A DNA stretch of 64,000 nucleotides, taken from Rhodococcus phenolicus. GTDB lineage: Bacteria > Actinomycetota > Actinomycetes > Mycobacteriales > Mycobacteriaceae. The notes under the pieces were generated by a model that worked only from the letters and a program-made list of their open reading frames with translations, had not been told where the DNA came from and made no database searches. Positions 1 to 8,170 of the stretch are shown here, piece after piece; the first letter of the stretch is position 1, and each line of letters starts with the position of its first letter. A program made the position numbers and the translations under genes. The DNA lies in the NCBI RefSeq assembly GCF_001646785.1, contig NZ_LRRH01000008.1:62001-126000 (forward strand), in the 5' to 3' direction.

Positions 1-1060
1 CTGCGATGATCTCGGCGACGGGCCGGATCTCGTTCATACGACCGACGATCTGACCCGCCGGCATCGCGACGACCTCGGGGTCGCTGCCCGCCGAGATCCG
101 CTGATGCGCTTCGCTGACGAGGATGTTCTGCAGGGGCATCGGCAGCGGTGCCGGTGCATCCGGCTTCGCCCACGCGTCGGTCCACTTCGTCTTGAGCAGC
201 CGGGCGGGCTTACCCGAGTAGATCCGCGAGCGCACCGTGTCCGCGGAGGTCGCGCCGAGCAGCGCCCGCTGGATCGCGGTGGGTCCCTTGTCCGCGCCAC
301 CGAGCTTGTACTCGGAGGTGGTGAGCCAGTAGGACCCCATCCATACGCCGGACGCCCCCAGCGCCAGCGCCGCCGCGACCTGACGGCCGGACCCGATACC
401 ACCGGCCGCGAGAACCGACGCGGAATCACCCAGCGCGTCGACGATTTCGGGCCACAACACCATCGAGGCGATCTCGCCGGTGTGACCGCCGGCTTCGTAT
501 CCCTGCGCGATGACGATGTCGACGCCGTTCTCGACGTGGCGCTTCGCGTGGTCGACGGCGCCGGCGAGCGCCGCGACCGGCACACCGTGTTCGTGCGCGA
601 GGTCGATGACGTCCTTCGGCGGGGAACCGAGCGCGTTGGCGATCAGCGCCGGCCGGTGCGCGAGGGCGACGTCGACGTGCGAGCGAGCCACCGAATGCAA
701 CCACCCCAGGACACCGGTGGCGCGTTCTGCGTCGTCTCCGAGCGGGGGCACACCCAGTTCCGTGAGGGTCCGGTCCACGAATGCACGGTGCTCGGCCGGG
801 ATGAGCTTGTCGAGATCGACCGCAGCGCCCTCGGTCGGGACCTTCGCGGGCATCACGATGTCGACGCCGTACGGCTTGCCGTCGGTGTTCTCGTCCATCC
901 ATGTGAGCGTGTCGTCGAGCTCGTCCGGATCGTTGAACCGCACGCATCCGAGCACGCCGAGGCCCCCGGCCCGGCTGATGGCCGCGGCCACGTGCTCGGA
1001 GGGGGTGAACCCGAAGATCGGGTAGTCGATTCCGAACTTCTTGCTGAGATCGGTGTGCAT
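1..1060 (-). CDS. Nitronate monooxygenase-like flavoprotein (3' end cut by window edge)
   Basis: FMN-dependent TIM-barrel enzyme of the nitronate monooxygenase / 2-nitropropane dioxygenase family. It starts at an ATG 13 bp downstream of the fadD19 stop, after an AGAGGGG ribosome site, so it is probably co-transcribed with fadD19. Family signatures seen: an N-terminal YPIFGF segment, the glycine-rich AQGYEAGGHTGE flavin-phosphate motif and a following AAGGIGSG motif. About 353 residues are visible and the stop lies outside the window. IpdC, encoded at 36676, belongs to the same family and acts as a flavin-dependent reductase in steroid ring catabolism, so this one may act on a sterol side-chain CoA intermediate rather than on nitroalkanes. 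That role is inferred only from its operon. Confidence 0.85.
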   Translation of the reverse strand, partial: MHTDLSKKFGIDYPIFGFTPSEHVAAAISRAGGLGVLGCVRFNDPDELDDTLTWMDENTDGKPYGVDIVMPAKVPTEGAAVDLDKLIPAEHRAFVDRTLTELGVPPLGDDAERATGVLGWLHSVARSHVDVALAHRPALIANALGSPPKDVIDLAHEHGVPVAALAGAVDHAKRHVENGVDIVIAQGYEAGGHTGEIASMVLWPEIVDALGDSASVLAAGGIGSGRQVAAALALGASGVWMGSYWLTTSEYKLGGADKGPTAIQRALLGATSADTVRSRIYSGKPARLLKTKWTDAWAKPDAPAPLPMPLQNILVSEAHQRISAGSDPEVVAMPAGQIVGRMNEIRPVAEIIA

Positions 1061-1073
1061 CGCCGGTACCCCT

Positions 1074-2732
1074 CTACCCGGCCGCGACGGCGGAGCCGTT
1101 GACGTAGTCGTCGTCCGCCGGACGCGACTCGGTCTGCTCGTGGGCCCACCGGTAGTCGGGCTTGCCCGCCGGGGAACGCTTGATCTCGTCGACGTACCAG
1201 ACACTGCGCGGCACCTTGTATCCGGCGATCAGCGTGCGGCAGGCGTCCGCGAGCGACTTTGCGGACGGACGCTCACCGTCGCGGGCCGCGATGACCGCGG
1301 CGACACGCTGGCCCCAGCGTTCGTCGGGAACACCGACGACGAGGACGTCGAACACGTCCGGATGCGACTTGAGCGCGGCCTCGACTTCCTCGGGGTAGAT
1401 CTTCTCGCCGCCGCTGTTGATGGAGACCGAACCGCGGCCGAGCATCGTGACGCTGCCGTCCTCCTCGACCTGTGCGTAGTCCCCGGGGATCGAGTATCGG
1501 ACACCGTTGATCTCGCGGAAGGTGGCCGCGGTCTTGGCTTCGTCCTTGTAGTAGCCGATCGGGATGTGGCCGCTGCGGGCGATCTGGCCGATCTTGCCGG
1601 AGCCCGGTTCGACCGGGTTGCCGTCGTCGTCGAGCACCGAGGTGGAAGCGTCGATCTTCACGGTGGGGGCACCGACGTGCGACTGCCCCTTGGTGACGAA
1701 TCCGATTCCACCGAAGCCTGTTTCGGAGGAACCGATGGAGTCGGAGATCACCCGGTTCGGGAGCAGGTCGAGGAACTTGTCCTTGAGCGCCGGCGAGAAC
1801 AGCGCCGCGCTCGAACCGATGAAGAACAGGCTCGAAAGATCGTAGGGCTGTCCGGTTTCCGGGTTTCCCTCGTCGAGAGCGTCGAGCATCGGCTGCGCCA
1901 TCGCGTCGCCGGTGATGAAGATGAGGTTGACCTTGTGCGCGTCGATGGTCTGCCACACGGCGTGGCCGCTGAACTCGGCGAGCAGGACGGCCTTGCCGCC
2001 GCCGAACAGCGCCTGCAGCGTCGCCCACTGCGCTCCGCCGTGGATCATCGGCGGGATGGGCAGACGCACCAGGCCGGCGTTCTCGGCGCCCTGCTTCGCG
2101 AGGTCCCACTCGTCGGCGACATATTCGCCGGTCGCGAAGTTGATGCCGCCGCCGAGGACACGCCAGACGTCCTCGTGGCGCCACATGACACCCTTCGGCG
2201 CCCCCGTGGTGCCGCCGGTGTAGAGCATGTACAGGTCGTCGGCGCTGCGCTCACCGAAGTCGCGCTCGGGCGAACTCTGTGCCAACGCGGCCTCGTACTC
2301 GACGCCGCCGGAGGCCGTGAAGTCGAGATCGGTGCCGTCCTCGACCACGAGGACCGTCTTCAGCTGCGGCACGGACGGCAGCACATTGGCGACCTTGTCG
2401 GAATAGCGACGCTCGTGCACCAGCGCCACCATGTCGGAGTTGTCGAAGATGTACTGCAACTCGTTCTCGACGTACCGGTAGTTCACGTTGACCATGACGG
2501 CGCGGATCTTGAACACCGCCACCATCGCCTCGATCGCCTCGATGGTGTTGCGCGAGTAGATACCCACCTTGTCGCCCGGCTTCACGCCGTGTTCCAGCAG
2601 GTAGTGACCGAGCCGGTTGGCTCGCTCCTCCAGTTGCGCGTAACTGATCTCGCGACCTTCCGCCGCGAGGGCGACACGGTCGGGCACGAGGTCGATTGCA
2701 TGCTCTACGAGGTCTGCGATGTTAAGGGCCAC
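1074..2732 (-). CDS. fadD19: FadD19, steroid side-chain CoA ligase
   Basis: ATP-dependent acyl-CoA synthetase (ANL superfamily), 552 residues, very close in sequence to mycobacterial FadD19 (Rv3515c). FadD19 activates sterol side-chain carboxylates and in Rhodococcus is needed for C-24-branched sterols. Motifs seen: P-loop YTGGTTGAPKG at 171-181, the DSIGSSETGFGG adenylate-binding stretch, IPGDYAQVEEDG, GRGSVSINSGGEKIYPEEVE at the domain hinge, and the C-terminal catalytic lysine in SPAGKPDYRW. The gene is divergent from echA19 with a KstR-like box between them, as in M. tuberculosis, and the flavoprotein gene follows it 13 bp downstream. The ATG start gives the usual N-terminus (ALNIADLVEHAIDLVPDRVA). 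Confidence 0.95.
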   Translation of the reverse strand: MALNIADLVEHAIDLVPDRVALAAEGREISYAQLEERANRLGHYLLEHGVKPGDKVGIYSRNTIEAIEAMVAVFKIRAVMVNVNYRYVENELQYIFDNSDMVALVHERRYSDKVANVLPSVPQLKTVLVVEDGTDLDFTASGGVEYEAALAQSSPERDFGERSADDLYMLYTGGTTGAPKGVMWRHEDVWRVLGGGINFATGEYVADEWDLAKQGAENAGLVRLPIPPMIHGGAQWATLQALFGGGKAVLLAEFSGHAVWQTIDAHKVNLIFITGDAMAQPMLDALDEGNPETGQPYDLSSLFFIGSSAALFSPALKDKFLDLLPNRVISDSIGSSETGFGGIGFVTKGQSHVGAPTVKIDASTSVLDDDGNPVEPGSGKIGQIARSGHIPIGYYKDEAKTAATFREINGVRYSIPGDYAQVEEDGSVTMLGRGSVSINSGGEKIYPEEVEAALKSHPDVFDVLVVGVPDERWGQRVAAVIAARDGERPSAKSLADACRTLIAGYKVPRSVWYVDEIKRSPAGKPDYRWAHEQTESRPADDDYVNGSAVAAG

Positions 2733-2742
2733 GCCATCAAAG

Positions 2743-2756
2743 TAGAACGTGTTACC
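2743..2756. promoter_or_regulatory. Probable KstR box, fadD19/echA19 divergent promoter
   Basis: TAGAACGTGTTACC matches the KstR operator consensus TnnAACnnGTTnnA at every fixed base except the last. It lies 11 bp upstream of the fadD19 start and 54 bp upstream of echA19. KstR is the TetR-family repressor of sterol side-chain and A/B-ring genes. Binding here is inferred from the motif and from the same arrangement in mycobacteria. Confidence 0.7.
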
Positions 2757-2809
2757 GTTTCTGACAAGAGCCGAATGAGATCCAGTTCACAACACCGCAG
2801 GAGTCCCCA

Positions 2810-3646
2810 GTGTCCACTACCGCGCCGTCCGGCCCCACCGAAACCTCGGACATTTCGGAACGCGCGCCGCACTGCCTCGTCGAGCAGCGCGGCCACGTGC
2901 TCATCGTGACGATGAACCGACCCGAGGCCCGCAACGCCCTGTCGGGCGAGATGATGGCCATCATGACCGAGGCGTGGGACCGGGTCGACAACGATCCCGA
3001 GATCCGGGTCGCGATCCTCACCGGCGCAGGGGGCGCGTTCTGCGCGGGCGCGGACCTCAAGGACATGAACAGGTCCGCACCCGGCGACAAGTTCGAAGGC
3101 GGCGGCTGGGACCTGTCCAAGCTGCCCGCCCTGCTCAAAGGCCGTCGCCTCACCAAGCCGCTCATCGCCGCCGTCGAGGGACCGGCGATCGCCGGCGGCA
3201 CCGAAATCCTGCAGGGCACCGACATCCGAGTTGCGGGCGAGAACGCCAAGTTCGGTGTGTCCGAGGCGAAGTGGGCTCTGTTCCCCCTCGGCGGTTCGGC
3301 GGTTCGCCTCGTCCGTCAGATCCCCTACACGATCGCCGCGGAAATCCTCCTCACCGGCCGCCATCTGAAGGCGCCGGAGGCGAAGGAGATCGGTCTGATC
3401 GGGCACGTCGTCCCCGACGGCCAGGCCCTCGACAAAGCCCTCGAGATCGCCGAGACGATCGCCGCCAACGGCCCGCTCGCCGTCCAGGCCATCCTCAAGA
3501 CCATCCGCGACACCGAAGGCATGCACGAGGAAGAGGCCTTCCGCATCGACGCCGAACTCGGCGCCGCGGTGTTCAAGAGCGCCGACGCGAAGGAAGGTCC
3601 TCGCGCCTTCGCCGAGAAGCGCGCACCGAAGTTCACCGGCGCCTGA
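2810..3646 (+). CDS. echA19: EchA19, steroid enoyl-CoA hydratase
   Basis: Crotonase-family enoyl-CoA hydratase of 278 residues, closely resembling M. tuberculosis EchA19 (Rv3516), which hydrates sterol side-chain enoyl-CoA during beta-oxidation. Visible features: [10 protein letters not shown] near the N-terminus, the oxyanion segment [11 protein letters not shown], and [13 protein letters not shown] plus [12 protein letters not shown], which keep the two acidic residues expected of hydratases. Start is the GTG at 2810, after GGAG at 2800-2803. A more divergent N-terminal extension of about 20 residues precedes the crotonase fold. It is transcribed divergently from fadD19. Confidence 0.93.
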   Translation: MSTTAPSGPTETSDISERAPHCLVEQRGHVLIVTMNRPEARNALSGEMMAIMTEAWDRVDNDPEIRVAILTGAGGAFCAGADLKDMNRSAPGDKFEGGGWDLSKLPALLKGRRLTKPLIAAVEGPAIAGGTEILQGTDIRVAGENAKFGVSEAKWALFPLGGSAVRLVRQIPYTIAAEILLTGRHLKAPEAKEIGLIGHVVPDGQALDKALEIAETIAANGPLAVQAILKTIRDTEGMHEEEAFRIDAELGAAVFKSADAKEGPRAFAEKRAPKFTGA

Positions 3647-3729
3647 CCTCGCCCCCGCCCTCCCTACCACTCGCCCTCGGGTCGGGCCGTCCGCTCCCGC
3701 GGTCCGACACCGGGCGCGTCCGCCTTCCG

Positions 3730-3786
3730 CGGTCCGAGCGAATGTATCCCTCGTCTCCTTCAATCGACTGGGTGAACCACTCGCTC
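3730..3786 (+). repeat. 57-bp repeat, left copy (inverted relative to 4892-4948)
   Basis: This 57-bp segment, beginning CGGTCCGAGCGAATGTATCC and ending CCACTCGCTC, recurs in inverted orientation at 4892-4948 with four mismatches. The two copies bracket the gene at 3822-4778. The ends of this copy are themselves partly self-complementary, GAGCGA against TCGCTC. No transposase is nearby. Confidence 0.85.
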
Positions 3787-3821
3787 AGGTGCGGGAGGGC
3801 GTGGCGACGGCGAATCCCGGT

Positions 3822-4778
3822 TCACGCTCCGGGAATCACCACTCGAACGTTCGGGCGGGGACGCGACCGCGCCAACTCGAAGTGCCGGACCAGCTCGGCC
3901 ACCACCCGACCGGGACTGTCCCGAAGCGCACTGGGCGCGGTCGCCAGCACGATGATGCCCAGACCCTGCATTCTCGTCCGTCGCTCCAGCGTCCTCTTGT
4001 AATCGGCCGGCGAGAGGTGCCAGGCGAGCGAGTCGATCTCCCAGGCCATCGCGACCTCGTCGATCCAGCCGTCCGGACGTGCAACGAAATCGCCGTCGGC
4101 ATCGACGACGTCCCGGTTGAACACCATCTCCGGCAACCCACTGCGCAGCCAGAGTTTTCGTGCATGTGCTTCCGGCACCGAATGCACGTTCGCCGTGACC
4201 TCCTGCAGCACCTTCCGCGGGAACGCCGAACCTCGGCCGCTACCGGCCTCGAGTTCCTCCGACAACTGGGGCACCGTCGCTGCTCCACGCTGCACGACTT
4301 CCGCGATCAGCGCGCGGGTCGCGTCGAGTGTCGGGCACCGGCGTGCCGCGTCGAGAACGGCGCGAACGAGCGGCGCGCAGCGAAGCCCTCGACGCCCCAC
4401 CTGTTCCGGCATGCGATGCGTACGTTCCACCAATACGAATCCATTCGATTGGACGCGCTGTGCCGCCGGGAGCAGAATGTGGGCGCCGTCCCCGGCACTG
4501 TCGAATCCGTACTCGCGGAGAGCTGCACGCCCGGTCAGGATTGCCGTGTCACCGCTGTACATCAGTGCCGCGACGGATCGCTGGCGGTCCGTCAGCCGCC
4601 CGTTCCTCAGGTGGATGACCCCGGGGAGAACACGCTCCCAAGGACCACCCGGCCCGCATCTGTCGTGGATTGCCGAACCCGACACCCCGATGCTCCGCAG
4701 CGTCGAGTCCGCGATGATCCCGCGGTTCGCGATCCGAAGCAGTGCTTCGGGGTCCCCTGCCCATTCTCCTCGTCTCAT
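3822..4778 (-). CDS. AbiEi-like / PD-(D/E)XK-like orphan protein
   Basis: Protein of 318 residues of unknown role. The N-terminal half (about 10-120) resembles the winged-helix plus domain-of-unknown-function arrangement of AbiEi-type antitoxins: RIANRGIIADSTLRSIGVS, then a PWERVLPGVIHLRNG turn. The C-terminal third, with FVARPDGWIDEV followed by MAWEIDSLAWH, has the Asp...Glu-x-Asp spacing of DUF559/Vsr-like PD-(D/E)XK folds. Start chosen is ATG 4778; an upstream in-frame extension runs through the repeat and looks non-coding. It is a solitary gene flanked by the inverted 57-bp repeats and interrupts otherwise sterol-related genes. I see no toxin partner. Function is not established. Confidence 0.7.
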   Translation of the reverse strand: MRRGEWAGDPEALLRIANRGIIADSTLRSIGVSGSAIHDRCGPGGPWERVLPGVIHLRNGRLTDRQRSVAALMYSGDTAILTGRAALREYGFDSAGDGAHILLPAAQRVQSNGFVLVERTHRMPEQVGRRGLRCAPLVRAVLDAARRCPTLDATRALIAEVVQRGAATVPQLSEELEAGSGRGSAFPRKVLQEVTANVHSVPEAHARKLWLRSGLPEMVFNRDVVDADGDFVARPDGWIDEVAMAWEIDSLAWHLSPADYKRTLERRTRMQGLGIIVLATAPSALRDSPGRVVAELVRHFELARSRPRPNVRVVIPGA

Positions 4779-4891
4779 GCACCGATCATGCTGTGTCCTC
4801 GGCGACCTCGGTGCCCTCGATGCCGCATCTGTGGATGGATCGCGCGCCTGTGGACAAACTCCCCGCGCGGGTTGTCCCACCCGCTCGGTCC

Positions 4892-4948
4892 GAGCGAGTG
4901 GTACACCGAGTCGGCTGAAGGAGACGAGGGATACATTCGCTCGGACCG
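4892..4948 (-). repeat. 57-bp repeat, right copy, with 15-bp outer stem
   Basis: Inverted copy of the segment at 3730-3786, 53 of 57 positions identical. The right copy can also fold on itself: CGGTCCGAGCGAGTG at 4886-4900 pairs with CATTCGCTCGGACCG at 4934-4948 through 15 bp with one G-T wobble. It may act as a terminator or as a dispersed palindromic element. Confidence 0.85.
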
Positions 4949-4991
4949 CCGGGGCGGAACCGAACATCGGACCCGGGGCGGGGAGCGAAAG

Positions 4992-6029
4992 TCAGCCCAG
5001 TACGACGTCTGCCAGCGACCTCACGTGCTCGGCGTCGCGGCACGCTACGAGCAGCATCGTCACCCCCGCGTCCTCCCAGCGGCGTACGCCCTCGCGCACT
5101 TCGTCCCGATTGCCGATGATCATCGTCTCGGTGACCATTTCGTCCGGAATCGCAGCGGCCGCTTCGTCTTTGCGTCCCGACCGGAACAGTGCGGTCACTT
5201 CGTCGACGACCGCGTCGTAGCCCATCCGGCGGTACACCTGGGCGTGGAAGTTCAGTTCGGGGGCGCCCATTCCGCCGATGTAGAGCGCCATGATCGGTTT
5301 CTGCGCTGCGAGGGTGGCGGCCGTGTCGTCGGTGACGACGACCTGGCAGGTCGCGGCGACCTCGAAGTCCTCGCGGGTGCGCCGGGCGCCGGGGCGGGCG
5401 AAGCCCTCGTCGAGCCATTTGTTGTACATGGGTGCCAGGCGCGGCGAGTAGTAGATGGCGAGCCAGCCGTCGGCGATCTCTGCGGTGAGGGCCACGTTCT
5501 TCGGTCCCTCGGCGCCGAGCCAGATCGGGATGTCGGCGCGCAACGGGTGGGTGATCGGCTTGAGCGGTTTGCCGAGTCCGCTGGCGCCTTCGCCGGTGTA
5601 GGGCATCGGGTAGTGCGGGCCGTCGCTCGTCACCGGTTCCTTGCGCTCCAGGACCTTCCTCACGATGTCGACGTATTCGCGGGTGCGGGCGAGCGGCTTC
5701 GCGAACGGTTGGCCGTACCAGCCTTCGACGACCTGCGGTCCGGACACGCCGAGGCCGAGAATGTGCCGGCCGCCGCTGAGGTGGTCGAGGGTCAGCGACG
5801 CCATCGCTGTGGCGGTGGGCGTGCGCGCCGACAACTGGACGACGGAGGTGCCCAGGCGAACTCGTTCGGTTTCCGATCCCCACCATGCGAGCGGGGTGTA
5901 CGCGTCCGACCCCCAGGACTCCGCGGTGAAGATCGCGTCGTAGCCGGCGGCTTCGGCTGCGGTAACGAGTTCCGGTGCGTTCGCGGGCGGTTGTGCGCCC
6001 CAGTAGCCGAGCTGCAATCCCAGTTTCAT
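4992..6029 (-). CDS. LLM-class F420-dependent oxidoreductase (Rv3520c-like)
   Basis: Luciferase-like monooxygenase superfamily TIM barrel, 345 residues, resembling Rv3520c, the coenzyme-F420-type oxidoreductase gene at the equivalent place in the M. tuberculosis cholesterol cluster. Signatures: LGLQLGYWGAQ at the N-terminus, AAGYDAIFTAESWGSDAYTPLAWWG, and LTLDHLSGGRHILGLGVSGPQVVEGWYG, typical of F420-binding members. It is divergent from the DUF35-ltp4-ltp3 operon, with a KstR box in the shared promoter region, so it is probably a KstR target. The substrate is unknown. Confidence 0.85.
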   Translation of the reverse strand: MKLGLQLGYWGAQPPANAPELVTAAEAAGYDAIFTAESWGSDAYTPLAWWGSETERVRLGTSVVQLSARTPTATAMASLTLDHLSGGRHILGLGVSGPQVVEGWYGQPFAKPLARTREYVDIVRKVLERKEPVTSDGPHYPMPYTGEGASGLGKPLKPITHPLRADIPIWLGAEGPKNVALTAEIADGWLAIYYSPRLAPMYNKWLDEGFARPGARRTREDFEVAATCQVVVTDDTAATLAAQKPIMALYIGGMGAPELNFHAQVYRRMGYDAVVDEVTALFRSGRKDEAAAAIPDEMVTETMIIGNRDEVREGVRRWEDAGVTMLLVACRDAEHVRSLADVVLG

Positions 6030-6097
6030 CTGGCACCTTTCGCGATGGATACCGGTGTGGAACCGGCCTGGTCGGACGCTACCCTTGCCTCAAATCC

Positions 6098-6111
6098 TAG
6101 AACCTGTTCTA
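6098..6111. promoter_or_regulatory. KstR box, Rv3520c-like / DUF35 divergent promoter
   Basis: TAGAACCTGTTCTA fits the KstR consensus TnnAACnnGTTnnA exactly and is a near-perfect palindrome. It sits 10 bp before the GTG start of the DUF35 gene and 69 bp before the divergent LLM gene. Confidence 0.88.
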
Positions 6112-6120
6112 CTCGAAGTT

Positions 6121-7092
6121 GTGAGCCTGGGAAAGAGCGCGGTTGTCGAGCCACCGCTGAGCGCACCACTGAATCTGAAGTTCGACTACACCCGATCCAC
6201 CGGACCGACCGTGGGAGCCTTCGTCACAGGTCTGCGCGACGGCCGGATCGTGGGGGCACGCGGATCCGACGGGCGGGTGCTCGTTCCGCCGCCGGAGTAC
6301 GACCCGGTCACCCACGAACCGTTGCTGGATTTGGTGGAGGTCGGGCAGTCCGGGACGGTCGTCAGCTGGACGTGGAACGCGCTTCCGCTTCCGGGCCAGC
6401 CGTTCGACCGTCCGTTCGCGTGGGCGTTCATTCGCCTCGACGGCTCCGACTCCTCGATCCTGCACGCCGTCGACGTGACCTCCCCCGAGGACATCGAGAC
6501 CGGCATGCGCGTGCGGGTGCGCTGGGCCGCAGAGCGTGTCGGCAGCATCAACGACATCGCGGCGTTCGAGCCCGGTGAGGCCACCGACGCGGCATCGGCC
6601 GACGAGGGTGAGCCGGTCACGATGATCACCACTCCGGTCGACCTGCACTACAAGCACACCGCCTCGGCCGAGGAGTCCTACTACCTGCGCGGCCTGGCCG
6701 AAGGCAAGCTCATCGGCGGCCGCACCGGTCCGGGCGATCCGGTCTACGTTCCACCTCGCGGCTCGAGCCCGACCGACGGCATCCCGACCAAGGAACAGGT
6801 GGAGCTGTCCGACAAGGGCACGGTCACGACGTTCTGCATCGTCAACGTGCCGTTCCTGGGCCAGCAGATCAAGCCGCCGTACGTCGCGGCGTACGTCCTG
6901 CTCGACGGCGCGGACATCCCGTTCCTGCACCTGATCCTCGAGTGCGATGCCGCAGATGTGCGCATGGGCATGCGAGTCCAGGCCAAGTGGCGACCGCGCG
7001 AGGAGTGGGGCCACACCCTGCGCAACATCGAATACTTCCGTCCCACGGGCGAACCCGACGCGGACTACGACACCTTCAAACACCACCTCTAG
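6121..7092 (+). CDS. Two-domain DUF35 / OB-fold protein (Rv3521-like)
   Basis: Protein of 323 residues with two tandem OB-fold segments, about 20-150 and 175-310. Each carries the DUF35-type pattern of an aromatic-rich entry, a hydrophobic PLPGQPFDRPFAWAFIRLDG or FLGQQIKPPYVAAYVLLDG strand and a final GMRVRVRW/GMRVQAKW strand. DUF35 proteins such as ChsH2 form complexes with thiolase-like aldolases in steroid side-chain breakdown. Its position directly upstream of ltp4 and ltp3 suggests it is their partner, as for Rv3521. GTG 6121 is taken as start because the KstR box ends 9 bp upstream. No clear ribosome site is seen, so the message may be leaderless. A four-cysteine zinc finger is not evident. 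Confidence 0.82.
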   Translation: MSLGKSAVVEPPLSAPLNLKFDYTRSTGPTVGAFVTGLRDGRIVGARGSDGRVLVPPPEYDPVTHEPLLDLVEVGQSGTVVSWTWNALPLPGQPFDRPFAWAFIRLDGSDSSILHAVDVTSPEDIETGMRVRVRWAAERVGSINDIAAFEPGEATDAASADEGEPVTMITTPVDLHYKHTASAEESYYLRGLAEGKLIGGRTGPGDPVYVPPRGSSPTDGIPTKEQVELSDKGTVTTFCIVNVPFLGQQIKPPYVAAYVLLDGADIPFLHLILECDAADVRMGMRVQAKWRPREEWGHTLRNIEYFRPTGEPDADYDTFKHHL

Positions 7093-7107
7093 GGAGCACC
7101 GGGAACC

Positions 7108-8169
7108 ATGACAGACATCGCAGTCGTCGGCTTCGCCCACGCACCCCACGTGCGTGAAACCACCGGCACCACCAACGGCGTCGAAATGCTCATTCCGTGC
7201 TTCCAGGAGTTGTACGAGACACTCGGAATCACCAAGTCCGACATCGGGTTCTGGTGCTCGGGATCGTCCGACTATCTGGCCGGCCGGGCCTTCTCGTTCA
7301 TCTCGGCGATCGACGCGATCGGTGCCGTGCCGCCCATCAACGAATCGCACGTCGAGATGGACGCGGCCTGGGCCCTGTACGAGGCGTGGGTCAAGCTCAT
7401 CACCGGCGAGGTCGACACCGCGCTCGTGTACGGCTTCGGCAAGTCCTCCGCGGGCACGCTGCGTCGCACGCTCACCATGCAGCTCGACCCCTACCTGGTC
7501 GCACCGCTCGGTGTCGACTCGGTCTCCCTCGCCGGCCTGCAGGCCCGTTCGGGTCTCGAATCCGGCAAGTGGACCGAACGCCAGATGGCCGAGATCGCGG
7601 TCCGCAGCCGGGCCGCCGCCAAGAACAACCCGAAGGCGCAGCTCAGCGGCGACCTCGATCTCGAGGAGCTGCTCGCGCAGCCGTTCGTCGCCGATCCGCT
7701 GCGCAGGCACGACTGCGCACCCGTCACCGACGGGGCCGCCGCCGTCGTGCTGGCATCCGGCGACCGCGCCCGCGAACTGTGCGAGAACCCGGCCTGGATC
7801 ACGGGTATCGAGCACCGCATCGACTCACCGAACCTCGGCGCCCGCGACCTCACCGTCGCCCCGTCCGCGCAGGCCGCGGCCCGGGCCGTGACCGGTGGCG
7901 ACACCGCCTTCGACATCGCAGAACTGCACGCGCCGTTCACCCATCAGGAGCTGATCCTGCGCGAGGCCATCGGTCTGGACGACTCCACCGTGATCAACCC
8001 GTCGGGCGGCCCGCTGACCGGCAACCCGATGTTCTCCGGCGGCCTCGAGCGCATCGGATACGCCGCGCAGGCGATCATCGACGGACGCGCGGGCCGCGCA
8101 CTCGCACATGCGACGAGCGGTCCTGTGCTGCAACAGAATCTGGTAGCCGTTCTGGAGGGACGTAACTGA
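7108..8169 (+). CDS. ltp4: Ltp4, SCP2-thiolase-like steroid aldolase
   Basis: Thiolase-fold protein of 353 residues matching Rv3522/Ltp4. In Rhodococcus, Ltp3 and Ltp4 act as aldol-lyases in removal of C-24-branched sterol side chains. Thiolase-family landmarks seen: AVVGFAHAPH start, RHDCAPVTDGAAAVVLAS, AELHAPFTHQELI, and NPSGGPLTGNPMFSGGLERIGYA near the C-terminus. At the position of the usual nucleophilic cysteine the sequence reads SHVEMDAAWAL, with no Cys, which agrees with an aldolase rather than a thiolase. It follows the DUF35 gene by 15 bp and its stop precedes ltp3 by 1 bp. Confidence 0.9.
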   Translation: MTDIAVVGFAHAPHVRETTGTTNGVEMLIPCFQELYETLGITKSDIGFWCSGSSDYLAGRAFSFISAIDAIGAVPPINESHVEMDAAWALYEAWVKLITGEVDTALVYGFGKSSAGTLRRTLTMQLDPYLVAPLGVDSVSLAGLQARSGLESGKWTERQMAEIAVRSRAAAKNNPKAQLSGDLDLEELLAQPFVADPLRRHDCAPVTDGAAAVVLASGDRARELCENPAWITGIEHRIDSPNLGARDLTVAPSAQAAARAVTGGDTAFDIAELHAPFTHQELILREAIGLDDSTVINPSGGPLTGNPMFSGGLERIGYAAQAIIDGRAGRALAHATSGPVLQQNLVAVLEGRN

Positions 8170-8170
8170 C

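Noticed and set aside
104-2909. Long open frames on the + strand opposite the flavoprotein gene and fadD19 (up to 622 codons)
   Set aside because: They are shadow frames of real genes on the other strand, with no domain signatures and Arg/Val-rich composition typical of GC-rich antisense frames.
3789-6578. A 929-codon + strand open frame across the orphan gene and the LLM gene
   Set aside because: It spans two well-supported opposite-strand genes and a repeat; composition is that of a shadow frame.
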